This document shows positions 27,682-36,920 of a stretch of DNA of 64,000 nt, piece by piece. The stretch is taken from assembly GCF_004011505.1 (NCBI RefSeq), contig NZ_SAUN01000001.1, positions 1,612,001 through 1,676,000 on the forward strand. The letters are read 5' to 3'. Origin of the DNA: Nonomuraea polychroma. Lineage in GTDB: Bacteria > Actinomycetota > Actinomycetes > Streptosporangiales > Streptosporangiaceae. The translations under genes were made by a program, and so were the position numbers. The first letter of the stretch is position 1. Each line of letters begins with the position of its first letter. The notes below the pieces were generated by a model. It did not search any database, was not told where the DNA came from, and saw only the letters and a program-made list of their open reading frames with translations.

Positions 27682-29097
27682 TCAAAGCGATTCCGGGCGG
27701 TGCGTCCAAGGGCGGACGTGCTCGACGGCGGCGCCGACGTGGAAGACGGTGGCGTCTTCGTAGCTGCGGCCGACGATCTGCACGCCGGTCGGCACGCCGT
27801 TGGAGGCACGTCCGGAGGGCACGTTGAGCACCGGGCAGCGGCTGGCGATGTTGAAGACCGTGGTGAGCGAGTACTCCATGTAGTGGTCGAGCTCGACGCC
27901 GTTCACGGTGAGTTTGGTGTCGACATACTCCTTGCCCGCCCGCAGGCCGGGCGCGCCGGTGGTCGGACAGATCAGCGCGTCGTAGCGGTCGAGTAGCTCG
28001 CCGATCGGGCGGTAGATCGCCGCCTCCATCTCCAGGCCGGCCAGGAAGCCACCGCCCCGCTCGTACGTGGTCCTGGCTTGCGCGGCGAAGTCCAGCGCGT
28101 ACCGGGTGAGCGTGTCACCGTGCGCGGCGGCGATCCGGCCGACCATAGGGCCGAAGACGGCGCCGAAGTGGATGAAGGCGGCGCGCATGACGTCGGCGCG
28201 GCGCAGCCCGACCGCGACTTCCTCGACGACCGCCCCGGCCTCCCGCAACGCGTCGGCCACGGCCAGGGTGTTGGCGGCGATGTCCGGCTCGATCTCCCAG
28301 TCGCCCAGGTTGGGCGCGTACGCGATGCGCATCCCGGCCACGTCGCCCAGCCTGTCGGGGATCCGGACGGCGGGGCGGAGCGAGACCACATCGTGAGGGT
28401 GCGGGCCGGCGATGACGTTCTGCAGCAGCGCGCAGTCGGCGACGGTGCGGGCCATCGGCCCGTCGTGGCAGTAGTGGTCGAGGTTGAACGGCGGCATCGC
28501 CGGCACCCGGCCGTAGGGCGGCTTGTAACCGACGGTGCCGGTGTTGGCGGCGGGCAGCCGGATCGAGCCGCCGATGTCGGAGCCGGTGGCGAGAACGGCG
28601 GTGCCAGAGGCGAGCACCGCACCGGAACCGCCCGAGGAGCCGCCAGGGGAATAGTCGAGGTTCCACGGGTTGCGGGTGACGCCCCACAGCTTCGAGTGCG
28701 TGAACGCGGCGCAGCAGAACTCCGGAGTGGTCGTGCGGGCGTGCACGATGCCGCCCGCGGCGACGATCCGTTCGACGACCGGGTGGGTGACCTCGGCCAC
28801 GTGGCCGGCGTGGGCCAGCGAGCCGTCCGAGGCGATCCGTCCTGCGATCGGCTGCTCGTCCTTCGTGGCGGCGGGAATCCCCTCCAGGGGGCGCGGGCAG
28901 CCGGCGCGGTAGGCGCGCTCAGCCTGCTCCGCCTGGAGGAGCGCCTCGTCGAACATGCGCTCGCTCATCGCGTTGACCTGGGGCTCGACGGCCTCGGCCC
29001 GCTCGATGAGCGCGCTCATCAGTTCGACGGGAGACAGCTCGCGCGAGCGGAACATCCGCAAGGCCTCGGTTGCGGGAAGGTAGGGGAGGTCGGTCAC
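27682..29097 (-). CDS. Amidase (amidase-signature family)
   Basis: A 471-residue hydrolase that releases ammonia from amides. The Ser-cisSer-Lys triad is visible: Lys in 'PAATKDEQPIAG' (about residue 78), cis-Ser in 'YSPGGSSGGSGAVLASG', and nucleophile in 'GSDIGGSIRLPAANTG'. C-terminal 'VPTGVQIVGRSYEDATVFHV' is typical. The stop codon is 31 nt before the amidohydrolase ATG, and its start overlaps the upstream ABC ATPase stop, so it is in one operon with the peptide-type transporter. It probably processes the imported amide. Confidence 0.95.
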   Translation of the reverse strand: MTDLPYLPATEALRMFRSRELSPVELMSALIERAEAVEPQVNAMSERMFDEALLQAEQAERAYRAGCPRPLEGIPAATKDEQPIAGRIASDGSLAHAGHVAEVTHPVVERIVAAGGIVHARTTTPEFCCAAFTHSKLWGVTRNPWNLDYSPGGSSGGSGAVLASGTAVLATGSDIGGSIRLPAANTGTVGYKPPYGRVPAMPPFNLDHYCHDGPMARTVADCALLQNVIAGPHPHDVVSLRPAVRIPDRLGDVAGMRIAYAPNLGDWEIEPDIAANTLAVADALREAGAVVEEVAVGLRRADVMRAAFIHFGAVFGPMVGRIAAAHGDTLTRYALDFAAQARTTYERGGGFLAGLEMEAAIYRPIGELLDRYDALICPTTGAPGLRAGKEYVDTKLTVNGVELDHYMEYSLTTVFNIASRCPVLNVPSGRASNGVPTGVQIVGRSYEDATVFHVGAAVEHVRPWTHRPESL

Positions 29098-29996
29098 TCG
29101 GCCGCACTCCTTTCCGTGGAGTCGGTTTCTGCGGCGTGAGAACGAAGGGATGTCGAGGGCGTCGGAGCGGGCGGCGTCTTCCGCAGGGCGGCCGCGAGGG
29201 CGCGCCGGTCGGCTGCGATCCTGGCCGGGTCCCAGCCGGGTCGCGGCACGGAGTGGAGCAGCAGCCTGGTGTACGGGTGGTCGGGTGCGGCCAGTACGTC
29301 CGGGGTCTGGCCTGTCTCGACTGCCCGTCCCTGATAGAGGACGAGGGTGTCGTCGGCGACGTGCCGGACAAGCGCCAGGTTGTGTGTGACGAAGAGGTAT
29401 GCGACGCCAGTGTCACGGCGGATCTCCGCCAGCAGGTCGAGGATCTGGGCCTGGATGGACACGTCGAGTGCGGCGGTCGCCTCGTCCAGGATCAGCACCT
29501 TCGGCGCGGTCGCCAGCGCGCGGGCGATCGCGACCCGCTGGCGCTGGCCACCGGACAGCCGCCTGGGGAGCGTGCCTGCCTCGCGTTGGCCGATGCCGAC
29601 TCGTGCCAGCAGTTCGTCGCGCCGGGCCCGGCGTTGCGCTGGGCTCATGGAGAAGTGCAGGCGCAGCGGCTCCTCGACGCACCCGGCGACGGTGACGCGG
29701 GGGTCGAGCGAGAGGTAGGGGTCTTGGAAGACCATCTGGATCTCCCTGGCGTGGGCCAGCCTGGTGGCCCGGCCGCGCACGGCGTGCGAGCGGTCCCGCC
29801 CGCCGACGCGGATCCGGCCGGCGTCTGGCCGTTCGAGGCCGACGAGCATCCGCGCGGTGGTCGTCTTCCCTGACCCCGACTCGCCCACGATGGCGAGGGA
29901 GCCGCCGGGAGGCAGCGAGAAGGAGACGCCGTCGACGGCGACATGGTCGCCGAACGTCTTGCGCAGGCCCTCGACCTCCAGCGCGTGCTCATTCAT
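29094..29996 (-). CDS. Oligopeptide/dipeptide ABC transporter ATPase (OppF type)
   Basis: A 300-residue cytoplasmic ATPase. Walker A 'VGESGSGKTTTARMLVGL', Q-loop in 'IQMVFQDPYLSLDPR', signature 'RRLSGGQRQRVAIARAL', Walker B 'VLILDEATAALDVSIQ', and the H-loop in 'LFVTHNLALVRHVAD'. It pairs with the neighbouring OppD-type ATPase. The tail ends in a low-complexity Pro/Ser/Thr run instead of the usual Cys-rich segment. The start overlaps the OppD stop by 8 bp. Confidence 0.94.
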   Translation of the reverse strand: MNEHALEVEGLRKTFGDHVAVDGVSFSLPPGGSLAIVGESGSGKTTTARMLVGLERPDAGRIRVGGRDRSHAVRGRATRLAHAREIQMVFQDPYLSLDPRVTVAGCVEEPLRLHFSMSPAQRRARRDELLARVGIGQREAGTLPRRLSGGQRQRVAIARALATAPKVLILDEATAALDVSIQAQILDLLAEIRRDTGVAYLFVTHNLALVRHVADDTLVLYQGRAVETGQTPDVLAAPDHPYTRLLLHSVPRPGWDPARIAADRRALAAALRKTPPAPTPSTSLRSHAAETDSTERSAAE

Positions 29997-30957
29997 CGAT
30001 CAGCTCCTCCACGCGCAGGCAGGCCACCTGGGCGCCGTCGACGTCCCGCCGGACGGGCTTCCCTTCGCCGCACCGGGGCCGCGCGTGGGCGCACCGGGCC
30101 GCGAACGCGCATCCGGCAGGCGCCTCGGCGAGCGACAGCGGCCGCCCGGGGACCCCGTGCGGCGCCTGGTCGGAGTCCAGCCGCGGGGTCGCGGCCAGCA
30201 GTCCCACGGTGTACGGGTGGCGAGGCCGGCCGAAGAGCCCCTCGGCGGACTGCGCCTCCACGATCCGGCCCGCGTACATCACGTAGATGCGGTCGCAGAT
30301 CGCCGCGGCCAGCTCCAGATCGTGGGTGACGAAGAGCATCCCCATGTCGCGCTCGGCCTGCAGGCGGGTGAGGATCGAGATCACCTCGGCCTGGGTGGTG
30401 ACGTCCAGCGCCGTGGTCGGCTCGTCAGCCAGCAGCAGCCGGGGCTCTCCGGCGAGCGCGCCGGCGATCATCACGCGCTGCAGCATGCCGCCGGAGAACT
30501 CATGCGGATACCTGCGCAGCGCCGCGCGCGGCTCGCGGATGCCGACCGACTCCAGCAGGTCCTCGGCCTGCCTGATCGCGTCCTTACGCAGCACGCCGCC
30601 GGCCCGCATCCCCTCGGTGACGAAGTCGCCGATCCTTCGCAGCGGGTTGATGGAGGCCCTGGGGTCCTGGAAGATCATGGAGACGTCCTGGCGGCGCAGC
30701 TCGCGGAGCCGGACGGGCGACATCGTCAGGATGTCGTCCCCGTCCAGCCGCAGGGCGCCGGTGGCCGCAGCCCCTTCAGGAAGCAGCCCCAGCGCCGCTC
30801 GGCAGGTGACGGACTTTCCGGATCCGGATTCCCCGACCAGGCCGACGGCCTCGCCTCGCGCGACGTGCAGCGAGACACCGTCGACGATGGGGCGCGCGGC
30901 CCCGCCTCCCGTGAGCCGCACGGTCAGGTTCTCGATCTGCAGCAGTGGCGCGGTCAT
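29989..30957 (-). CDS. Oligopeptide/dipeptide ABC transporter ATPase (OppD type)
   Basis: A 322-residue ATPase with Walker A 'VGESGSGKSVTCRAALGLL', signature 'EFSGGMLQRVMIAGALAG', Walker B 'LLLADEPTTALDVTTQ' and H-loop 'LFVTHDLELAAAICD'. The C-terminal oligopeptide-type segment 'GCAFAARCAHARPRCGEG' has the conserved Cys residues thought to bind an Fe-S cluster. It overlaps both neighbours by a few bases. Confidence 0.94.
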   Translation of the reverse strand: MTAPLLQIENLTVRLTGGGAARPIVDGVSLHVARGEAVGLVGESGSGKSVTCRAALGLLPEGAAATGALRLDGDDILTMSPVRLRELRRQDVSMIFQDPRASINPLRRIGDFVTEGMRAGGVLRKDAIRQAEDLLESVGIREPRAALRRYPHEFSGGMLQRVMIAGALAGEPRLLLADEPTTALDVTTQAEVISILTRLQAERDMGMLFVTHDLELAAAICDRIYVMYAGRIVEAQSAEGLFGRPRHPYTVGLLAATPRLDSDQAPHGVPGRPLSLAEAPAGCAFAARCAHARPRCGEGKPVRRDVDGAQVACLRVEELIDE

Positions 30958-31820
30958 CGTTGCTCCCGCCGTGCGACGCGGTCGGCGATGGACTCGCCGA
31001 CGACGCTGAAGGCGACCACGGTGACGACGATGGCGACGCCGGAGGCGAGGGAGGGCAGCATGGCGCCCTGGAGCAGGGACGTTGAGCCTTCGTTGATCAT
31101 CGCGCCCCAGTCGGCCGTGGGTGGCTGCACGCCGAAGCCGAGGAAGGACAGCGCCGCGAGGTCCATGAGGGCGTACCCGAAGTTGATCGCGGACTGGGCG
31201 AGGATCAGCGGCGCGATGTTGGGCAGCAGGTGCTTCACGCAGATCACCCAGCCGGACCAGCCCTGCACCCGGTACGCCTGGATGTAGGGGCGGGCCTTCT
31301 CCTGCAGGGCCACGTTGCGTGCCAACCGGCCGACGTATGGCGCGTAGGCGAGGCTCATCGCGATCACCGGCGCGGTCAGCCCGACGCCGAAGACCGCCAC
31401 CAGGATGATCGCCAATAGCAGGGCGGGGAAGGAGAAGACGAGCTCCATGGCGCGCGACAGCACGGAGTCGACGGCTCCGCCGTACCAGGCGGCCGTCACT
31501 CCGATCAGCGTGCCGAGCGCCGTCGACACGATCACGACCATGAGCGGGCCGAGCAGCCCTGTCCGGGCGCCATAGATCAGCCGGGACAGGACGTCCCGCC
31601 CGGACTGGTCCGCGCCCAGCGGATGCTCGGGAGTGGAGCCGCTCAATGTCGCTGACAGGTCTACGGCGTCGGGGTCGTGCTGTGCGATCAGCGGGGCGAA
31701 CACCGCCGCCACGATCAGCAGGGCCAGCAGGGCGAGGGCGGTTGCCACGAGCTTGTCACCTGTGACGAGACGGGCCATCGGTGCGAGGAGCTTGCGCCGG
31801 TGGACGGGTACGGCGGTCAT
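30954..31820 (-). CDS. Oligopeptide-type ABC permease (OppC/DppC)
   Basis: A 288-residue inner-membrane permease with an N-terminal cytoplasmic arm, a first membrane span near 30-50 and five more from residue 95 on. The family start 'HPLGADQSGRDVLSRLIYGA' and the EAA-like loop 'YIQAYRVQGWSGWVICVKHL' are clear. It contacts the OppD/F ATPases. ATGA overlaps on both sides mark tight coupling. Confidence 0.93.
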   Translation of the reverse strand: MTAVPVHRRKLLAPMARLVTGDKLVATALALLALLIVAAVFAPLIAQHDPDAVDLSATLSGSTPEHPLGADQSGRDVLSRLIYGARTGLLGPLMVVIVSTALGTLIGVTAAWYGGAVDSVLSRAMELVFSFPALLLAIILVAVFGVGLTAPVIAMSLAYAPYVGRLARNVALQEKARPYIQAYRVQGWSGWVICVKHLLPNIAPLILAQSAINFGYALMDLAALSFLGFGVQPPTADWGAMINEGSTSLLQGAMLPSLASGVAIVVTVVAFSVVGESIADRVARREQR

Positions 31821-32767
31821 ACTGTGCCACCCTTCGGATGGGACAGACGGGGGTCGATGAGCGGATGGAGCAGGTCGACGACGAGGTTGGCGGTGACGAA
31901 GGCGAGCACCACCAGCAGGCTGACCGCCTGCACGACCGGGAAGTCCTTGACGGTGACGGAGCTGACGAGCAACTGGCCGACCCCCGACAGGCCGAAGGCG
32001 GTCTCCACGATGGAGGTGGCGACCAGCAGGCCGGCGACGATGGTCCCGGACACGGTGGTGACCGGGCCGAGGGCGTTGCGCAGCACGTGGCGCCGTACCA
32101 CGACCGAGCCGCGGACCCCGCGGGATCGGGCCACCTCGACGTGCTCGCGTCCCAGCTCCTCCCGCATGGACGTCCGGGTGACGCGGGCCAGCAGGCCGAC
32201 GAACGTCAGGGCGAGCGCCGCCGCCGGGAGCGTCAGATGGTGGATCCGGTCACCGAGGCCGCCCCCGTTGCCGAAGGCGGGGAACCAGCCGAGCTGGATG
32301 GAGAACAGCGAGATCAGCCCGATCGCGGCGACGAAGGACGGGGTGGCGGTGGCGACGCCCGTGCCGACGAGGACCAGCCGGTCGACGACGCCCCGCCGCA
32401 GGGCGGCCACCGCACCGAGCGCAAGTCCTCCGATCATGATGAGCAGCCCGGCGTAGCCGATGAGCCACAGGGTCGTCGGCAGCCGGGCCATGATGAGACC
32501 GCCGACGTCCTGCCTGAACTGCGCCGACTTGCCGAAGTCGCCGGTGACGACACCTTCGATCCACTTCGCGTACTGGATCGGGAACGGGTCGTTCAGGTGG
32601 TACTGCTCTTTGATGGCCGCGACGGCCGCCGGTGACGCCGAGCGGCCTCCCAGGAGGAAGGACGCCGGGTCACCGGGGGCGAGATGGACGGAACCGAAGA
32701 CCAAGAACGACGTGATCAGCAATGTCAAGGCGATGCCGCCGATCCGGCGGAGGAGGAAGCCGGCCAT
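31817..32767 (-). CDS. Oligopeptide-type ABC permease (OppB/DppB)
   Basis: A 316-residue permease starting at ATG 32767 ('MAGFLLRRIGGIALTLLITS'), eight bases after the binding-protein stop; longer in-frame starts would overlap that gene. It has six spans, the family's 'LAPGDPASFLLGG' near residue 35, and the loop 'VEVARSRGVRGSVVVRRHVL' for ATPase contact. It partners with the OppC-type permease. Confidence 0.93.
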   Translation of the reverse strand: MAGFLLRRIGGIALTLLITSFLVFGSVHLAPGDPASFLLGGRSASPAAVAAIKEQYHLNDPFPIQYAKWIEGVVTGDFGKSAQFRQDVGGLIMARLPTTLWLIGYAGLLIMIGGLALGAVAALRRGVVDRLVLVGTGVATATPSFVAAIGLISLFSIQLGWFPAFGNGGGLGDRIHHLTLPAAALALTFVGLLARVTRTSMREELGREHVEVARSRGVRGSVVVRRHVLRNALGPVTTVSGTIVAGLLVATSIVETAFGLSGVGQLLVSSVTVKDFPVVQAVSLLVVLAFVTANLVVDLLHPLIDPRLSHPKGGTV

Positions 32768-32775
32768 GGTCGAAC

Positions 32776-34392
32776 TCAACCTGCCGATCCCAGAGGGGCG
32801 CCCCACGGGAAGACGAGCTGGGCGATGCCGGTCGGCGCACCGGTGAGCCGCTTGTTGAGGAACAGGGTGTGCGGCACCTCGTACAACGGGATCCACACCA
32901 TGTCGCGGACGGCGATCTCCTGCAACTTGGCGACCGTCGCGGCGCGCGCGGCCGGGTCGGCCTGCGCGCTCGCCTCATCGACCAAAGCGTCGTACTCGGG
33001 GTTGGAGTAGCCGCCGTAGTTGGCGAAGTCGCCCGTCGTCAGGATCCCGTAGAACTCCAGCGGGTCGGGGGTGGAGTCGTACCAGACCGTCATGACCAGG
33101 TCGATGCCTTCCCGGGCCTTCGGGTCGGAGAACAGCGCCGTGTAGGCCTCGGGGGCGACCGCCTTCAGCTCGACCCTCAGGCCGATGGCCTGGCCCGCCG
33201 CCTGCACGGCGTTGGCGATGACGCCGATCTCCGGGGAGAGCGTGCTGGTCGCCATCACGATCTTCTTGCCGGTGGCGCCGGCCTCCTCGACCAGCTTCTT
33301 GGCCCCGGCGACGTCCCGGTTGAGTGCCGGGAGCTTTGCGTAGTACTCCTTGGCCGCCTCCGGCGCGATGCCCCAGGCGCCGGTGGCGCCGGGCGCCTTC
33401 GCCGGGGTGGCGACACCACCCGCGGCGGCCTTGATGATGCCGTCGCGGTCGAGCGCCATGGACAGCGCCTTACGGACCTTGACGTCACCGAGCGTGCCCT
33501 TGAGGTTGGTGGGGATCACGCTCACTGTCGTCGTGTTGGGGCCGAAGTAGAGCGTGCCGTTCGCGGCGGTGCGGAGCTTGGGGAACCCGGAGGACGGCAG
33601 CAGGTAGCCGCCGTCGACCTCGCCGGCGAGCAGCGCGTTGACGCGAGCGGCCGGGTCCGAGATGAACACGTTCTTGATCGTGTTCGCCTTCGGCGCCAGC
33701 GACGTGTCCCAGTAGCCGGCGAACTTCTTGAGGGTGATCGACTGACCCTTCTGCCAGGAGCCGAAGGAGAACGGGCCGGTGCAGTTGACGCCGACGTCCG
33801 GGGTCCCGTAGCCCTCCTTGGACAGGAAGGCGGCGCTCTCGACGGTCCCGGCGGAGGTGCCCATCTCCGCGTTGAAGAGCTGGTCGGGCTTTTTCAGGTG
33901 GACCGTGACCTCCATCGGCCCCGTCTTCTCGATCCTGTCGACGTTGCGGTAGACGGAGACCCAGTACGAGCCGACTTTGGGGTCCATGTGACGGCGCAGG
34001 CTGGCGACGACGTCGTCGGCGGTGAGTGTGGAGCCGTCGTGGAACCTCACCCCCGCGCGGATCGTGTACACCCAGCGCTTGGGGTCGGGGGATCGGGCCG
34101 CGCCGGCCAGGCCGGGCTTCACCTTCATGTCCGGAGTGATCCGCATGAGCTGCTCGCACACGTTGGCGAGCACGGTGTTGGGCGGGTAGTCGAAGGCGTA
34201 CACGTAGTCGAGGGATTGCGGTTCGGCGTAGAGCGACCAGGTCACGGAGTCCACCGGGCCCTTGGCGGGTGGGGTGTCGTTGGTGATCTCGAAGGTGCCG
34301 GAGGGGCCGTCCTTGCCGGCCGGTGAGGCGCCGCAGGCAGCGACCGCGAGCGCGAGCAGTGCCGTTGTGGCAGCGAAACGGGAGGTGCGCAT
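32776..34392 (-). CDS. Oligopeptide-type ABC substrate-binding lipoprotein
   Basis: A 538-residue family-5 solute-binding protein. ATG 34392 follows AGAGGTGG. The signal ends in lipobox 'LAVAAC' (Cys about residue 20). Family segments include 'SLDYVYAFDYPPNTVLANVC', 'WVYTIRAGVRFHDGSTLTAD', 'NCTGPFSFGSWQKGQSITLK', and 'VRKALSMALDRDGIIKAA'. It captures the peptide, amide or related ligand for the downstream transporter and is the first gene of the operon. The divergent LacI gene and its operator lie upstream. Confidence 0.93.
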   Translation of the reverse strand: MRTSRFAATTALLALAVAACGASPAGKDGPSGTFEITNDTPPAKGPVDSVTWSLYAEPQSLDYVYAFDYPPNTVLANVCEQLMRITPDMKVKPGLAGAARSPDPKRWVYTIRAGVRFHDGSTLTADDVVASLRRHMDPKVGSYWVSVYRNVDRIEKTGPMEVTVHLKKPDQLFNAEMGTSAGTVESAAFLSKEGYGTPDVGVNCTGPFSFGSWQKGQSITLKKFAGYWDTSLAPKANTIKNVFISDPAARVNALLAGEVDGGYLLPSSGFPKLRTAANGTLYFGPNTTTVSVIPTNLKGTLGDVKVRKALSMALDRDGIIKAAAGGVATPAKAPGATGAWGIAPEAAKEYYAKLPALNRDVAGAKKLVEEAGATGKKIVMATSTLSPEIGVIANAVQAAGQAIGLRVELKAVAPEAYTALFSDPKAREGIDLVMTVWYDSTPDPLEFYGILTTGDFANYGGYSNPEYDALVDEASAQADPAARAATVAKLQEIAVRDMVWIPLYEVPHTLFLNKRLTGAPTGIAQLVFPWGAPLGSAG

Positions 34393-34459
34393 CAGACCAC
34401 CTCTTTCGGAACGGGCCGCAACGAAAGGGTGCGGCTGGGGTGGCAGCGAGTATTCGTGA

Positions 34460-34471
34460 AGGAACGTTCCT
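34460..34471. promoter_or_regulatory. Palindromic operator AGGAACGTTCCT between binding-protein and lacI genes
   Basis: An exact 12-bp palindrome with central CG, in the 148-bp divergent region. A second imperfect copy ('tggaacgattctgca') lies at 34486-34500. Both fit a LacI-family operator controlling the transporter operon and the regulator itself. The core GAACGTTC recurs at 39670 and 39762. Confidence 0.65.
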
Positions 34472-34540
34472 GCACAAGAGCCCGATGGAACGATTCTGCA
34501 AAGCTGAGAGGGGTGGCGTAGCGTCAGGCCAGAGGACATG

Positions 34541-35620
34541 ATGTCACTCATGAGCCAGCCAGACCGCAGGCCCAGAGTCCGCCTCGTGGACGTGGCCCGC
34601 GCTGCGGGGGTGTCCAAGACCACCGTGTCGGACGCGCTGAACGAGGCCGGACGGCTCCCTGCCGCCACCCGGGAGCACGTGCGAAGGGTGGCACGGTCCC
34701 TCGGCTATCGCCCGAACGCCGCGGCACGGTTGCTGCGCGCCGGGCATACCCGCCTGCTCGGCGTCGCGGCCCGGGAGTACGTCGAGACGCCGTGGGTCTA
34801 CGCGGAGCTGGCCTACTTCACCCAGATCGTCACCGCCACGACCCAGGCGGCTCTGGCCCACGGCTACGGCGTCGTCCTGCTGCCCACATACGGGCCGGAC
34901 GACTGCTGGCTGGACATGCCGCTCGACGGCGTGTTCGTCATCGACCCGGTCCAGGGAGACCCGATGGTCAGGGACTTTCTCGTGGCCGGCGTCCCCGTGG
35001 TCGCCGACCGGAGGGCGCTGGCGGAGGCCGCCGACGAGGCACGGGAGATCGGCCGGTGGGTCGACTTCGACTACGCCGCCGCCGTACGCCAGGTCCTCGA
35101 CCACCTGGAAGAGGCGGGCGCCGAGCGGATCGCGGTTGCCGCGGGCGCGACCACGGCCTGCTTCCACCAGCAGACCGTCAGCGCCTACCACGACTGGTGC
35201 GCCGAGCGGCGGCGCGAACCCCGGATCTCGTTCCTCCCCGCCCCCGGAGTCCGGCAGACGCTGGACGCGGTGACGGAGTTGCTGGCCGCCCCCGTTCCGC
35301 CGGATGCGCTTTTCACCCTGGTCGAGCTCAGCCCGCCGCTCCTGCTTGACGCGATCCGCAGGCTCGGCCGATCCGTCCCCGATAACCTGCTGCTGGTCTG
35401 CGCTACGGAGGACCCGGCGGCCGGCTACACCGACCCGCCGATCAGCACGCTCGGCTTCCTGCCCGGCCAGACCGCGCAGGCGGCGGTGAACCTGCTCGTC
35501 GACTGCCTCGAAGGCCGCCCGGGCGATCTCGGCCGCCTGTTCTCGGCCGACTTCCAGGTCCGCGCGTCCTCGGTCCCTCCAGGCCGGCGACCGGCGGTGG
35601 CGAGTCTCACCCTCGGCTGA
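34541..35620 (+). CDS. LacI-family transcriptional regulator
   Basis: A 359-residue regulator. The helix-turn-helix is 'LVDVARAAGVSKTTVSDALN', with hinge helix 'YRPNAAARLLRAGHTRLLGV'. The effector domain is a periplasmic-binding-like fold with less common sequence than sugar LacIs ('ATTACFHQQTVSAYHDWCAE'). I chose the second of two adjacent ATGs (34538 or 34541) for a better distance from GAGG. It is divergent from the peptide-type ABC/amidase operon and most likely represses it through the palindrome at 34460. Confidence 0.9.
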   Translation: MSLMSQPDRRPRVRLVDVARAAGVSKTTVSDALNEAGRLPAATREHVRRVARSLGYRPNAAARLLRAGHTRLLGVAAREYVETPWVYAELAYFTQIVTATTQAALAHGYGVVLLPTYGPDDCWLDMPLDGVFVIDPVQGDPMVRDFLVAGVPVVADRRALAEAADEAREIGRWVDFDYAAAVRQVLDHLEEAGAERIAVAAGATTACFHQQTVSAYHDWCAERRREPRISFLPAPGVRQTLDAVTELLAAPVPPDALFTLVELSPPLLLDAIRRLGRSVPDNLLLVCATEDPAAGYTDPPISTLGFLPGQTAQAAVNLLVDCLEGRPGDLGRLFSADFQVRASSVPPGRRPAVASLTLG

Positions 35621-35829
35621 CGCGCGCCCTGGACTCCCTGGGGTCGGACGCCGAACTCGGCCTTGAACAGCTTGCTGATCGCTGGGGCCCTCAAATGCCC
35701 ACCGGCTCGCCACCACGGACGCGGCAGGATGGACCTGAGCGGGGCCGGTGAGGTCCAGGTGACGACCGTCTCCCCCTGCCCATCGCTACGATCTCCACCT
35801 CTATGCCGAGCCGGGCTCCGCGCTGCTCC
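35621..35829. other. Degraded region after lacI
   Basis: No intact gene. On the minus strand near 35630-35690 a short segment reads 'SKLFKAEFGVRPQGV', which resembles the end of an AraC-type DNA-binding domain. It is too short to call. The rest grades into the amidase relic. Confidence 0.25.
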
Positions 35830-36076
35830 GACATGGCCGCCGAGCCGCCCTTCGAACAGGACGCCGACATCCTTGACCCCGCCCGCACCCGCGACCTGAT
35901 CCCGCCCAGTGGCACATGACCGCCGTGCCGGGCCTCGGTTCCCCGGCCGTTCACGGTGCCGACCGGCGTGGCCGACGGGCTGCCGACGGGCGTGCAGCTC
36001 ATCGGCGCGCGCTTTGCCGAGGCCCTCCTCCTCGATGCCGCCAGGCCGTCGAGGACCGCACGCCGGTTGACGCCTG
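35830..36076 (+). pseudogene. C-terminal remnant of an amidase gene with frameshifts
   Basis: Three plus-strand frames carry successive pieces of an amidase C-terminus: 'MAAEPPFEQDADILDP', then 'QWHMTAVPGLGSPAV', then 'VPTGVADGLPTGVQLIGARF' followed by 'AEALLLDAA', and after another shift 'QAVEDRTPVDA'. The 'PTGVQLIG' motif matches the intact amidase at 27682 ('PTGVQIVG'). The catalytic Ser and Lys regions are absent. It abuts the convergent TetR gene. Confidence 0.72.
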
Positions 36077-36778
36077 TCACCTGACAGGCCGCGGAAGCTG
36101 CGCCGCCATCCCGTCGAGCAGGAGTTCCAGCGCCCCCGCGTAGGCGCTGCCGATCATCGTCGCGGCCAGGGCGTCGGCGCACGCGGCGATGTTCGGGTAC
36201 TCCTCTGCCGGCAGTTTCGCGTACGTCGAGCGCCACGCGTCCTCGTCCGCGGTGGCGGCGGGCTCCGGCAGCGTCCTGGCGGCGGCTTCCAGCGCAGCGA
36301 ATCCCAAACTCATGTCGATGAAGCTGTGGTAGTGCCGCGCGGCCTGCCCGGGACCGAAGCCCGCCGCGCGCAGGATGCCCAGCCCCACTTCCACGGCCCT
36401 GATCTCGCTCGGGCGGCGGGTGACCCGGGCCGCCGACAGGCGCGCAGCCTCGGGATGCCGCTGGTAGGTGGCATACAGGCGGCGGCCAAGCTCGCGTAGG
36501 CTCTCCCGCCAGTCCCCGCTCGGGCGAAATCCCTCCATCGCGTGGCGGATGAGCTCGTCCGCGATTGCCAGGACGAGCTCGTCGGTGTTGCGGAAATAGC
36601 GGTAGAGCGACGAGGGATCGGCTCCCAGGGCGGCGCCCAACCGGCGCACCGACAGCGCGTCCGCGCCGTGGTGGCTCAGCAGCCGGATGGCGGTCTCCAC
36701 GATCAGCTCGCGGGAGAGCACCACGCCTGACTTGGCGGGCCGCCGCCTGCGTGGTGCGCCGATGACGCGATCATTCAC
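36077..36778 (-). CDS. TetR-family transcriptional regulator
   Basis: A 233-residue regulator. GTG 36778 follows a GAAGG site; the longer upstream frame has no support. N-terminal DNA-binding helices include 'ETAIRLLSHHGADALSVRRL' and 'LGADPSSLYRYFRNTDELVL'. The C-terminal domain resembles the TetR/tetracycline-repressor type ('AARHYHSFIDMSLGFAALEA'). It is divergent from the decayed amidohydrolase gene and may have controlled the amidase/amidohydrolase/oxidoreductase genes around it. Confidence 0.85.
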   Translation of the reverse strand: MNDRVIGAPRRRRPAKSGVVLSRELIVETAIRLLSHHGADALSVRRLGAALGADPSSLYRYFRNTDELVLAIADELIRHAMEGFRPSGDWRESLRELGRRLYATYQRHPEAARLSAARVTRRPSEIRAVEVGLGILRAAGFGPGQAARHYHSFIDMSLGFAALEAAARTLPEPAATADEDAWRSTYAKLPAEEYPNIAACADALAATMIGSAYAGALELLLDGMAAQLPRPVR

Positions 36779-36920
36779 GCCTTCAAGCTTACGACAACAC
36801 CGTTGACGGGCCAAGCGGCCCGGTAGTTCCATAGGGCCAGGCGGCGATGACAGCCCCCACGCCGAGGTTCGAGCCGTGTCGCTCGCCGCATGCAGCCTTT
36901 CCCGATTGGACCTGTCCTCC
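36779..36920. promoter_or_regulatory. Divergent region between tetR and the decayed amidohydrolase
   Basis: A 142-bp gap that should carry the promoters of both genes. Near 36786-36805 'cttacgacaacaccgttgacg' shows no perfect symmetry. I do not see an operator palindrome of the kind found elsewhere in the window. Confidence 0.3.

Noticed and set aside
35630..35694. Possible AraC C-terminal fragment on the minus strand ('SKLFKAEFGV')
   Set aside because: The match is about ten residues; chance cannot be excluded.
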